A DNA stretch of 64,000 bases from Pseudoscleropodium purum. Its lineage: Eukaryota; Streptophyta; Bryopsida; Hypnales; Brachytheciaceae. A program made the position numbers and the translations under genes. The stretch spans positions 22,880,501 through 22,944,500 of the forward strand of contig OZ017799.1 of assembly GCA_963969395.1 (NCBI GenBank). The letters are read 5' to 3'. The notes beneath the pieces were generated by a model that had not been told where the DNA came from, did not search any database, and saw nothing but the letters and a program-made list of their open reading frames with translations. Positions 48,201-60,113 of the stretch are shown here, one piece after another; position 1 is the first letter of the stretch, and each line of letters opens with the position of its first letter.

Positions 48201-50149
48201 ATTTAAAGTCCCTATTATTGACATTGGTGTATTATATTTTTTGTAGCTCCCTTCTATATTATGGTTGCGTATAAAAGGGAATCCAAGAAAGTGGACAAAA
48301 ACACATTACATTAATTGGGTAAGTTCATTAGCTTGATTACATTTTTTTAATTTCCCCCCTTAGTGTGATTGTACCTTGGATTGATCTCCCAAGTACAACA
48401 CAATGAATTTGTTTGCTTTATAATTTCTTTTAATGTAGCTCCAAAAGTCCCAAGGCCATTTTTCTGTCAAAAACTACTCAAAACTACAAATTCTATTACA
48501 TTCACCTATGAAAATAGCAAAAAAAATTTATATATTTTCCTGAATTTAACCATAGGATTTTGTACATCACTTATCTTAGATCATGTGGTAAAAACTTCAT
48601 GAAGTTTGACCATACAAATAGGTAGATATTAACATTCAAAGTTTGGAGGGGATTTATATAATTGGCTTGTAATTTTAGATGACTTTGACCACCATTTATT
48701 GTAAAATTGTGCAATCCAAAATTTGAATTATAAAAATTTGAATCAATTTTGTTTTAAACTTGATTTTCATTTTATGAATATTATCATGTAGAAGTAGGTC
48801 TGAGATTGGGATAAAAAATTGTTACTAGTTTTAAGATATGATTGAAACACTATAATCCCAATGGTAAGTGGTGAGATTATTTAAACAAGCTATTAGATGT
48901 TTTGGGGGGGCTCTAGAAGGTTGTCTAGGCTTATTCTCAACGCTATTCCCTGAGCAGTTTAGGAATGACCCCTATTAGAATTTTTTCTTTTTAATTTTGA
49001 AAATTTTAAAATGCAATAAAATTTTGAAATTTTGGGGAAAAAAAATGACATGGCAATCACTGTATGACATCATGTAGCTATTGTAAAGTAGTGCGCCAAG
49101 TTTGGGAACGTAGATTTAGGCAAGGGGAACTCACAGTCCTTCTGGGGGCTGAATCTCATCTAATGAAGGCTTAATCTTGTCAAAAAAATTTCTTGAAAAA
49201 TTGTGAAAATTGCATTTAGAAATGAATCTTATAAGTTATTTTTGTAAAAAGATGTTTAAATTGTTCAAAAAACACAATTGTCTTTAACTTTCTCATGACT
49301 AGTCCAAATAGAATGAATGAATGCTTCACATATAGACAAAAATATAATATTTTAGTAAAAAAAAATTAATTTGTTTATTTTGACTTTTTGTGATTTTTTT
49401 GTGTTGTTCATTGAGATTAGTTTTAGTCCTTTTGTGATATAACTTTTTTTCCCATATATCAATTTATTATTAAAAAAAATTCTCTCACATAAAAATTATA
49501 TTCCCAAAAAGCTAATCAATTTTCCTATCTTATGAGAAAGTCTTAAAAAGTTTCATAAAAAATTGAAGTCATAGGAACTTACCCAATATCTATTTTCTCC
49601 CCCAATAGGACAATGGGACTTTAAGGATTAAGTCATACATAAAACATTCATGAATGTCAACATTTACCACATTATCATTGATTGTAGTATATTTATAATA
49701 GTGAAACTCAAATAGAATCTTTGAAAAAAGAAAAAAGAAAACTGAAATGGTCGATAATTGTTAGGCAAGCTTGCATATTTCTTAGCAAATATAAATAGAT
49801 AAAGTATAGACTTTTGCTACAATTTTAGTTTTTTAGTTTTTTTTTAAAAATTTCATTTTCTAGTGTTAAAAAATTTGGCCCACATGAAATTGAGTTTCAA
49901 TACAATCAAATTTTTCTTTTTAAGGGTTAAACGGTTAGGAGTGCCCTAATTGCATCTGATGTATTCCATGGTGGCCTTTTGCAGGCTTGTGTCATACTTG
50001 GAACCATTATAATGATTGTTGCTATTGTGGGTGGAATTGCCAACCTTATTATGGACGTTGCAATTTATAATTACTACAATATTTTTAGGAGGACATGGAG
50101 AGAATCTGGGTTTTATCCTAATTGTACAAAAACGGACCACTTTCAATGA
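45288..50149 (+). CDS. LHT-like amino acid transporter (AAAP family)
   Basis: Seven coding exons with GT..AG borders join without a frame break: 45,288-45,478, 46,155-46,541, 46,864-47,296, 47,774-47,852, 47,995-48,086, 48,247-48,318 and 49,985-50,149. They give 472 aa, close to lysine/histidine transporters. A proton-coupled amino-acid importer in a membrane is expected. Family signatures in order: NWWTAAAYNITAIIGLGVLGLPQAM (about 37-60), YHDLADRAFG, LPNYSSIKWIAVVAAIMS, YSTIAW, FAYAAHNVVLDIQ, VALCYFPLA, HLIGSYQIFAIPVF, and MFPFFSPLLGFFGGFVIAPTTY (about 372-393). The C-terminal tail beyond the last helix is longer and more polar than I recall for LHT1. Codons 1 and 2 are both Met. Substrate choice cannot be read from sequence. 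Intron 6 (48,319-49,984) is 1.7 kb and repeat-filled. Confidence 0.9.
48437..49627 (+). mobile_element. TTAA-flanked element, copy J (type 2), in intron 6 of the transporter
   Basis: The left end is degenerate (CTCCAAAAGTCCCAAGGCC). The right end is GGGACTTTAAGGA then TTAA (49,628-49,631). The interior is collinear with copies C and K. It contains a TTTTGGGG-type MITE at 48,903-49,153. It explains most of the intron's length. Confidence 0.7.
48903..49153. mobile_element. Small TTTTGGGG-ended MITE, nested in copy J
   Basis: The left end TTTTGGGGGGGCTCTAGAAGG is answered by an inverted AGTCCTTCTGGGGGCT at the right. It resembles the units at 38,745 and 60,506 and interrupts the collinearity of copy J with copy C. 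Confidence 0.5.
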
Positions 50150-50390
50150 GTTTAATATTGAAAATCAGCACTTGGAATTTTATGTTTATATAAAATTAAT
50201 ATAAAATTCCAAATTTGTGACGTACTGTAAGGGAATAGGCTTGTTGTGGCATCTATTTCAGAACTTCATGGATAGAGAAACTAGACCATACCTAATTCTA
50301 GAGCACTCTTATTTGCAAAATTTGGACACTTGCTAAATAGATATTACGTATGACTTTTCATTGTGTGTACATCATTGTTTACATCTCCAA
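50150..50390. other. 3' flank of the transporter
   Basis: Short AT-rich region following the stop codon, probably 3' UTR. No clear terminator was identified. Confidence 0.3.
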
Positions 50391-51312
50391 CCCCTAAACT
50401 GTTCCACAACTATGTTTTCATTGAAAATGCTAAAAAACTGTCATTTTCAGTGCAAGTACTAAATTTTTGAAAAATAACTTTTTTTGTCACATGTAAACGT
50501 AGGATCTTGTAGTATGCTAACTTGAAAAAATGTGATAAAAATTTCAGAAATTTCCACCTCGTGGATTGCAAGATATAAGAATTCAGATTTACTAAAATCA
50601 TCTTTTTAGCTCTACAAAAAATTAGGGTAGCTACACTTCACAAGCTCACATACCTATAAAAAATGTTCAAAATGGTACTGCTTTTTGTATTTCTTTTTCA
50701 TAGACAAGTTGGACACATGGTTGAAAAATTTCAAATCTTTTGGAATTATACAATATATAACAAAAAAATTGTAAGTATATAGTAGTAGAGAATGATTCAA
50801 AATATTGAATTGTTAAGAGTTTAATTATGGAATTAAAAAATTCCAATTTCAATGATTACAATAATATAACAAAAAATATACATCCTATGATATTATTTTT
50901 TCCAAAATTTTGAAGATTGAATAATATAGAGGACTTCAAAGTTTATTTTAGAATAGAAAATCCATAACTACTTGCAAACAAAAAAATCCTCATAACTTTT
51001 GATTCATTGATCATAATGGAGTGATTAAAAGCTTTCCATGTATATATAACTCTAGAAAATCACTTTCAAATCTTTGTTTATGAAAAAAGTGATTTTTTTT
51101 ATGTGTGTAGATTGCCTATTTATAAAAAAATTAACATATTAAGTCATAACTTTTGTCTCATATTCTCAAATGTCATGAAATTTAGTGCATATGAAAGATA
51201 TTCATTGTTCTACCTTATATTAAAATTTTGGCCAAAATTATAGAAATCTCCAATCACATGTACTTGCCCAAAATTGCTATGTAGCCCTGAAATGCATGTT
51301 GGTCCTTTAGAG
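50391..51312 (-). mobile_element. TTAA-family element, copy E (type 1)
   Basis: Collinear with the reverse complement of copy F, bounded by CCCCTAAACTG and GGTCCTTTAGAGA. Flanking TTAA has mutated (CCAA, CAAG), suggesting an older copy. From 51,313 to 51,999 I see nothing. Confidence 0.7.
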
Positions 51313-52003
51313 ACAAGAATGGGGCAAAAATGAAAAATCTATCTTTTGAATCAACTATGTATTTCCTAAAATGAATTCTTGAACTCTTGAAGTGCAAAAT
51401 GTAGATTCTTGTGTCATTAGAGTATCACCAAAAAAATTAAAAAAAAACAAAGCATGCTATTGTCTCTTTTGAGGTCAAATAAAGTAATACATGAATTTTT
51501 AGTATGTCTTTTAGGTCTTTAAATCACACTTAACGAACAGTTAGAGAAAATTTATTTTATATCACATCAACACTATTAATTTGTTCCAGTGCATGAAAAT
51601 CTAGGTAAACCTTACCCTAAAGAACCAAGTTTTTGTTCAACGTATGCAAGAAATCTCAAATAGGTTCCTATGAAGTCAATTTCAGTTGGATGTTGAGGAA
51701 CTTTTGATACAAGGTGTGAACATACATCTCTACTTTAGTGGGATTATTAACTTTTTCCCTGACAAAGTGCCTAGATAAAAAATATTACTACCCAAAAAAT
51801 TTGGGCAATTTAGACATCTTTGGGGCATCCTTTGCTAAAATACTCATCAATGTTTGAAATTTGGCATGTATGTAACAAATAAAATATAGTGTAAAATTGT
51901 CCAAAAAATAAAATAATTTATTCTTTTTGTAGATTTCATTCTATGAGGAGTTAAACTTTATTAGATATATTAGAAAAGTTTCAAGAAAAAACATTTCTTT
52001 TAA

Positions 52004-53484
52004 CCCGTTAAGGATGGAGGCATATTTTGGATAGAAATTGTGAAAAAAATGCCACTTTTAAAGACAATGAGAAAAAAAAATCTTCAAAATTCAAGTTTGA
52101 AAATTTGTACTAAACTACTATGAGAATGTGCAAAACAAATTTCAAAAACTTTGACCGCACAAATTGAAAAACTATAACATTTGAAGATAGAAGGGAAATT
52201 ATTTTTTAGACCTTGCTTGACAAGGCCAACAACTTTTAAATACTCCTAGAGTGAGATTTTGCATACTATATATGGTTCTTTTACATTTTCATCTTGTATC
52301 ATGTAAATTAAATACTTGCCAAATTTCAAAAGTAAAGGAAGTGTTTTGCAAAAGTTGCCTAATAGAAAAAAAGGTTTAACCCCTAAAGGATCAAGGTGCA
52401 TTTTTTGGCAACATAACTTTTTCGGGCAAGTGTATGTGAGAGGAGATTTCTATATTTTTGGCCCAAATTTTCATAGAAGGTGTGGAAAAGGAATATCTTT
52501 CAATGCACTAAATTTCAGGACATTTGGATATATGAGTCAAAAGTTATGGCTTAATATGTAGTTTATTTTTCAACTCTGGCAATCCAGGCAGTCTGGGCAG
52601 ATTTGAAAAAATCACTTTTTCCAAAAAGAAAATTTGAAATTAATTTGCTAGATTTATATGTATATAGAAAGATTTAAATCATTTCATTTTGATCAATGAG
52701 TCAAAAGTTATGAGGTGTTTTAGTTTGTAGGTGGTCATGGATTTTCTACATAAGAATAAACTTTGAAGATCTTTATTCAACTCAATTTCCAATATTCTTG
52801 AAAAAAAATAAAAATATTAGGTGAAGATTGTTTATTACAATATTACAACCATTGGAATTGGCATTTTTCAATTCCATAACTAAATTAGTAACAATTTAGT
52901 ATTTTGATTCATTGTCTACTTCTCTCTACTTACTATTTTTTTCCTATATATTGTACAATTCCAAATGATCTGAAATTTTTCAAGCATGTAGCCAATTTGC
53001 CTTAAAGAATGAATTTAAAGAGTTCCAACCATTTTGGAAATTTTTTCACACAAATATGACCTTATAAAGTGCAGCTACCTAATTTTTTGCAAGGCCAAGA
53101 AAAGGCTTTTTGTCAATTTAAACACTAATATCTTGCAATCTACACCAAGAAAATTTCCATTTTTTTCCACATCTTCTGAAATTATCATACTACAAGATCC
53201 TACAATTGAATGCGTCCAAAAATGTTTAAAATTTTTTTTGGTACTTGTCCTAAAAATGGTAGTTTGGGGGCATTTTTGGTGAAAACATAGTCAAGGAACT
53301 TTAGGGGTTAAGGCATGATTACTTTTGATCTAGGCAATCAATTGGAAAAAAAACATATCCCTATAAAGGTGGTACACATTTTCAACTTATATCAAAATTT
53401 TATGAACATTTGACCAAAATTGACTTCATAGAAACTTGCTCAAATTTTCAATTGTTTATTTAAGAAGCAATTGGCTTTTAGGGA
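52004..53484 (+). mobile_element. TTAA-flanked element, copy G (type 2), interrupted by copy F
   Basis: The left end is TTAA (52,000-52,003) then CCCGTTAAGGATGGAGG. The right end is GCTTTTAGGGA then TTAA (53,485-53,488). The interior matches the reverse complement of copy H. It is split by copy F at 52,380. Confidence 0.7.
52380..53307 (+). mobile_element. TTAA-flanked element, copy F (type 1), nested in copy G
   Basis: This 928-bp reference copy runs CCCCTAAAGGATCAAGG..AAGGAACTTTAGGGG with TTAA on both sides (52,376-52,379 and 53,308-53,311). Terminal identity is 9 bp plus TTAA, then similar but not identical. It is non-coding. Confidence 0.85.
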
Positions 53485-53743
53485 TTAACTTCAAGCTTTG
53501 CTACTTTGCAATTTGTAAAGTTGAAGGTCTTTCATTTTTTCCGTCATATTCCAAATTTTTGTCTTTAATGCTTTCCCATTTGGATTTCAAATAAAAAATT
53601 TCTTCTTTGCACATAAAATCATCCCAACTTCCCAAAATGATTGGTATATGACCAATTCAATCCTTGCATCTTTAGGTGATTTAGAGTAAACTAAATTCCA
53701 TATTTGCTTGTGAAATTTTGCATGAATCTTTTTCTTATATTAA

Positions 53744-55235
53744 CTACTAATGGACCAAGTGTCCTCTTAGAGGACACTACAAGTTTTAGATAGGTTCCTA
53801 CAATTTCAATTTTGATATGATTATATGGAAAAAAAATTGAATACACGAAAATACATTAGCTTTTGGAAAACATAATTTGTATTCTAATAAGTACTCAGGA
53901 AAATAAATTTGTCTTACTAACATCAAAAATTAATTTGCCAAGTAATACAAAAAAAGTCACAAAAAAACAAAATAAAATTTTAAGATTTTTGCTTCTTATA
54001 CAAAATACTCTTGCTTACATGGAAAGATTTGATTTGTTCCATTTGGATTAGTAATGAATAAGTTATAGAAAGTCAACCTTGTTTTTTGGGCAATCCAAGC
54101 ATCTTAAAAAAACATAATTCATTGACTTTGTTTTAGAATTCAATTTTCACAATTAAAAAAAGGTTGCACGTGGTTTTAGTTTACTTACTAGAACAAACTC
54201 ACAATTTCAATTAGTGTGTTTCAATTCCATCTTAGAACTATTAACCTTAGAGCTCTTTGACACCCAATGTCTGTATGATAGACAAATTGAAAATTAGTTT
54301 TCTTTCTCATTATTGCTTGGATGAAAGTAATCTAATTTGTAGAGATAATTTATGAAGTTGTTGTCCTATTTAATGGTTGGATTTGGTGTTATTAGAGTTC
54401 ATATTTTTCTAAAATTACAAACGTGGAAGCGCATCAATCCAAAAATTGCATTGACTTTAGTTCAAAACTGGATTTGCAAAAATGAAGTCATAGATGTTGG
54501 AAACAAAAAAATTTCAAAAAATCACTATATCAAGGGAATCTCTATTCAAATCCATTCCAACAAATGTTATTCAAAAAATGATAATATTTTTCTGGTAATT
54601 TAATTTAAAAGGAATTTAGAATTTTTCCTTTTGAAATTTATTAAGAAAATATTGATAATAGCAGTGGTGAATCTAATAGTATGGATGGAATCTAAAACAC
54701 AAAAAACCTACAACTTTTATTTGTATGACATTCTCAAAAATTCTTCCAAATAGTATTTTTATAACAATTTTTTCTGAATTGCCAATTCTAGAGAGGGATT
54801 TGGACTTTTAGATGTCAAATATTAAATTTTTCTTTCTATCTCATATTTACTTCTACAAAAGAATTTTTTTAACAATGAACATTAAATGCTTTCTTTGGTA
54901 TTTTTCTAAGACTTTCAACTCAGTTCTTTAGCATAAAAAATTTAATTCAAAATCTATAAGTAGTGCAAAAAAATTAGTTGAAAAGATTCAAAGTCAAAAA
55001 ATCAATCCTAGAAAGTACAAAAAAGCTAGTCTCATCACTTTAAATGTAGATATTTTGCATTCTATATGGTCAAAGTTTTTGAAATTTCTTCCACACATTC
55101 TTATACTTGTCTTGTATAATAACCTATAGTTAAATATGCAAAAAAAAATTAAAAGTTTTGCACTTTGCAATAGAAATGGCAATTTTGCAAGGTTTTTGCA
55201 AGAAAAAGAAAAAAAGAGCAATAGTCTTTTAGTGG
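53744..55235 (-). mobile_element. TTAA-flanked element, copy M (type 2)
   Basis: Bounded by TTAA (53,740) CTACTAATGGACCAAG and AGTCTTTTAGTGG TTAA (55,236-55,239). The interior resembles copy I: GGTTCCTA.AATTTCAATTTT near the left end, and a TAGAAATGGCAATTTTG block near the right end. It is 1492 bp, longer than copies C and I. Confidence 0.65.
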
Positions 55236-55239
55236 TTAA

Positions 55240-58200
55240 GCCCTTATTCTAGTATTCTTTCCCCCTTATAACTCAACAATATTGATGAAAACTTCATTTC
55301 TACTCCATGGTGCCAAATTGAACCATCTCAAAAATAAATCTCTACTTTTTGTCAAATAAAAATAGTCGTTTTTGTTAGAAATTTTTTATTTCTATGTAAA
55401 ATATCGATGAAGTTGTCAAATTTGGATGAAAAATGAATGAATATAATTGAAAAGTTTTTTTTGGTCCAAAAAATAGATGAATGTGGAAATATAGTGCTTC
55501 ACCAAATTTTAAATGATCATTGTCTTGGCACATTTGCCAAAAGTAAGAAAACAACTAATAGATGCATCACTTGTACTTTCTAAGTAGTACGTGAAATAAA
55601 AGAGGATTTTGGGGCTCCTATTAAATAAATGGAGCATTCAATATATTATTAGAATATTCTATATAAATTTATATATTTTTGGTCTTTGTTCAATTAGTCT
55701 AAAATTTGCTTTCAATACTATATATGTTAATTCTAGTAGCATTGCAAATTTTATGTCATTGAATGATTGTAAAATTGACTTGAATGCCCCTTTTTTCCTA
55801 TCACATACTTCCAATAATGGTTTGGGGCCAACAATAGCTCATGTGTTATAGTCCCAAAAGATCCAATATTTATAATTCAAGTATATAGAACAACTGGATT
55901 CTTTAGATAGTTTGTAAAATTATCACATCTTCTTTTTAAATGTTTGTTTTTTCATTTTGGAGGTCTTAGAATTATTTCAAGTTTATTTGAAGCCATTCAT
56001 TAGGATTTTTGAACCTCAAAATTGTCATTTTCCAATACAATTCTTTAGGATTTTCATGTATTATTATAAGCTCTAAACCACACCATAATGAACAAATATT
56101 TAGTCAAATAAATGAAGATTGTCACAATTATCATGCCTAGTAATAAATAATGGCATTTAGCTACAAAATCTTTCCTCTCAAAAACACTCTCAACCTTCAT
56201 TGTTCTCAAGTCAAATATCTTTTTAATTGTAGATGGATAAGGTCTATGACCAAGGTACTTGGCTAAAAAATTGTTAGATTTTTGGATGAAAAGATACATT
56301 TTTCATTTCTACAACTTCTTTCAATTTCATTGTTCATCCACTTTTGGATTGATTGTTTTTTTCAAGGTTTATTTATCCCTTCCCTACTTATACAATTAAA
56401 TCATCCCACTAAAATTAGTTAGAATAGAAAACTAAATTCGAAAGTTATTACAAGTATTGCAAATGAACTTGACAGGTGATGGTGTTAAAAATGGATATGA
56501 TAAAGCATGCAAAGAAGATTTTCAAGGAGACGAAAGGTAGAAGGATAAAAATATCCAAAATGAAGAATAAGCAAATATAATAATGAAGATTAACTATTTA
56601 TGGTTTGTGGAGAATCATATATATGGTATCATATTTGATTCTTAAAATACAAATTGTTCACTAAAATACAAAAGACATACACCATTGGATTGGTACATTA
56701 TAAAAAATTTCAACCCTCGGGAAGGTTGCAAGTTCTAAATTGTTTGGAATTACCCTGGTACAATTAGAGAGGAACTCAATTGTTTTTTTTATTTTTTTAA
56801 TGAAAGCAACTAATGTGGCTTTACTTGTGCTATGTCAATGCCACATCAAATTTCATACTTTTTATTTTTTTATTTTTTTATTTTTATTTTTATTTTTATT
56901 TAAATTCTTTTTTCAAAAAAACTTTTTTATTTTTTTGTATTTGCACTACAAATCGCCAAAAAATGAATCCTTAATGGCCCTCCGCAAGGTTCAAATTTTT
57001 TCTAATGATTCAATTCTTAGCATCTTTTATTTGGTTATCATTTTGACATCTAAATTTTATCTTGTTCAAATATGATACTAAATATGTATTGTACATAATC
57101 ATTTTGTAACTTTTGAGACATTTAGCAGATGCAATAGTATTCCAAATTGAGAGTGACATATATCATTGAATTTGATCTAGTATGAATACAAACTTTTGCC
57201 ACTTTTGTATATGTCAATTCCTACATCTTCTATGTCAAATCCAAAAAAACAATATTCTTTTACAAATTGGGCATTCCAAAACTTTTTAAGGGTCAAGAAT
57301 TAAAATGTTATATTTAACAAATTCTGGATGTTAATATAGACAATCAGTTGAAAAGAGAGAAATGAAATTAGGCAATTAATTAACTAGCCCCCATTAGTCC
57401 CAAAAAACGAGAGATGTTCATTTTTTTTTTATGAAAATTATGAACCTCCCAATTGTTGATCTCCAAAAATATGGATATACAAATATATAGATACTAATAT
57501 ACAAATACATATACATATTGAGATATGTATTGGGATAGGTGTTGGGATACGTATTGGGATATTGGAATATATATATCCCATATTCATTGTCAAGTTTTAT
57601 TGACTTGTTAAATTATAAAGAGGGAGAGGGGAGGTAGAGGGAGTTGAATAAAATTTAATTTATATTATTTCAAATTTGAGGAGGTAAATTATAGAAACAA
57701 AATTAAAAAAAGGAAACCAAATCTTGAGCTCATTGTGATAGTTTGTCACAATGAGCTCAAAAGAGACACTTGTATCTCAAAGTACATGAACAAAGCTTAG
57801 GTTTGGTGCCAATAATAATTTTTTGAAATAAAAAGTGAATGAAGGATGACTAATAGAAAAAAAAACATCGATATGTTTGAATTTTTGTGAAATGGATAGA
57901 AATTGATGATAAAAGGGGAAAGTATTCAATTGTTTTTAATCATGCTCTATTAACTCTAAACTTTTATAAATTTGGGATTAAACCCTAAACAAAATAGAGA
58001 ACCAATGGAGTCCTAAAAATGTGTGGAAATTTATATTTGATAAAGAAAACAATTGTATTGAATATCATCATGATTTAAGAATGGTTGCACCATCAATCAA
58101 TGATAGTGGTGTAATTTTTGAAAAAAATTGGGGCTACAAAATGTATTCTATAACCCATTATATGAATCAATATTCATATCCTCAATCAAATATAGTATAA

Positions 58201-60109
58201 TTAACTAAAGTATATGATATTAGGTAGAGGTTCACTCAAATAACAAGATTTGATTGCATACTTAAGTCAAGGTTGCACTACTTCCAAAGGATGACCAACA
58301 TGTAATCATTATACATTTTGTTACATACTAACTACTTCCATTCCTAAATACACTCATCATAAAACACTCGTTCATTTGTAAAATAGCTTCTACATCTAAC
58401 ATATCTATGCAATATCAAAACCCACAAGTGATTTGGACATACTTTCCATGTTCTATACCTTGACAAAGTGACAATACATGTGGAATTGCACCATTTTTAC
58501 ATACTCTATGGGTACAAAATTTTATTAAAACTGCACAACAATTTTTTTTAAATTAGAAATTTATGCATCATTTCCATTGATATTTTTTAGTAAACAAAAA
58601 AATTCAAGTCAATTGAAATTTTTTTGCATCTTCAAATACAGCTTTTAATCCTAAAATGCACCATAAGGACAAATATTTCAATATCCTTTAGGGAATAATA
58701 ACCCACGAGATGGGGTGTCCTATGTATGAATTGCTCCAATTATAGTGTCTTCTAATATAGTGATATATGTTGATGAAGAATAATGTATAATGATGAACTA
58801 TATTTTTTATAGAGAGAAAGTGGATTCAATTCCAAGAATAGCAAGACTATAAAGAGCATTTCAAAGTAGGAATAATTTTAGCCATTCCAACTTCAGAATT
58901 TCAAAAATAATTCAAGAAGAGTCTGAGTCAAAGGTTACTGATGCAACTTCAATTTGCCTTTCAGAAAATTGGTCAAAATTTTTTTTAAGTGCATACTGCC
59001 TTTGAAAAACCGAATTAGCACTTGCCATAATACTTTTAATTATGGCAACTTCATTTTACCAAACTTTTTGTCACTCACAATGATTAAAGATTATCTAGTT
59101 TTTTTTAGAGCCTTGAAATAAATTAGATGAACGTGTCATTATGTTCATAGTGAGTTTTTTGTGTGTAAGATTGTGCCACAACCTTACATTTGATTAACTA
59201 ATATAGTTCCAATTACTAGTACAAATACATATTGAAAAAATCATTTCAAATTATAGTTTTGTGTAAAATTTGTGTTTCTTAAAATGCAATAATGTTATTT
59301 TAACTCATATTTAATACAAAACCATAGTTTGAAATAGTTTCTTCAACATGTTGTATTTATATTAATTTGTGAATTAGTTAATCAAGTAAAAAAGGATCTT
59401 GTATAAGCACTCTTTCTCACTCAATATGTCAATGCCAAGGCTTCAATTAACAAGATATCAAGTATAATACAAGGAGCCTTGCCCAAAACTATTTATTTGA
59501 AATGCTTCAATATTTATCTAATATATGGTATTTTTTAATGTTTAAAATATACATATCGGTATAAAAACAAAACTTGCAATTATTTATTATATTAGAGTTG
59601 AAAGAGGGAAATATAGTCAACTAAGTAAAAAAATTTTACCCAATTTAAATAACTACTTGTCCATGTGAAGATCTAACCCATTCGTATCCAAAGATTGTCA
59701 TTTGTTCACTACCTTGATGAACCTAAGTGCCACTTTGATCACCAACCATCTACTCAACTTCAAAGTCCTCTCATTGGTCCTTTTGGACTACTTTGGTTAT
59801 TGAAGCAATTTTCTATGTGTCAAAAATACATTGTGCACCAAACATCATACTTGTAGTAATGTTCTTTAAAGAAATTAAGCAAAAAAAATTTCATCAACCC
59901 ATGTTTTTGATCTTTAAAAAATAAATGACCTCTTTCCTTTCCAAATGGAAAACAAAGGTACTAACAAAACAAAAAACAAAAACAAAAGTAATTTTTCTAG
60001 CACATCTATAAGATAGGAACTAATCTAAGTTTATCTACTTTTGTAGAGTTCAAATCTTAGTTCATGATAAAACTCAACACTACTTGTTTTCTTGTCATTT
60101 TTTCACATG
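55240..60109. other. AT-rich stretch, no gene seen
   Basis: Holds an ATTTTT-type simple tract (56,856-56,935), a degenerate TATTGGGATA array (57,520-57,575) and a perfect hairpin (57,724-57,760). Elsewhere there are only short random frames. Confidence 0.4.
57724..57760. repeat. Perfect hairpin with 15-bp arms
   Basis: TTGAGCTCATTGTGA and TCACAATGAGCTCAA are exact reverse complements around a 7-base loop. It sits about 150 bp from a TATTGGGATA-type array and a TTGACAA/AATATGGGA segment, mirroring the organisation at 3.3-3.6 kb. Confidence 0.8.
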
Positions 60110-60113
60110 TTAA

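Noticed and set aside
56740..57075. 111-aa ORF rich in Phe and Leu
   Set aside because: It is driven by an ATTTTT simple-sequence tract, not by coding selection.
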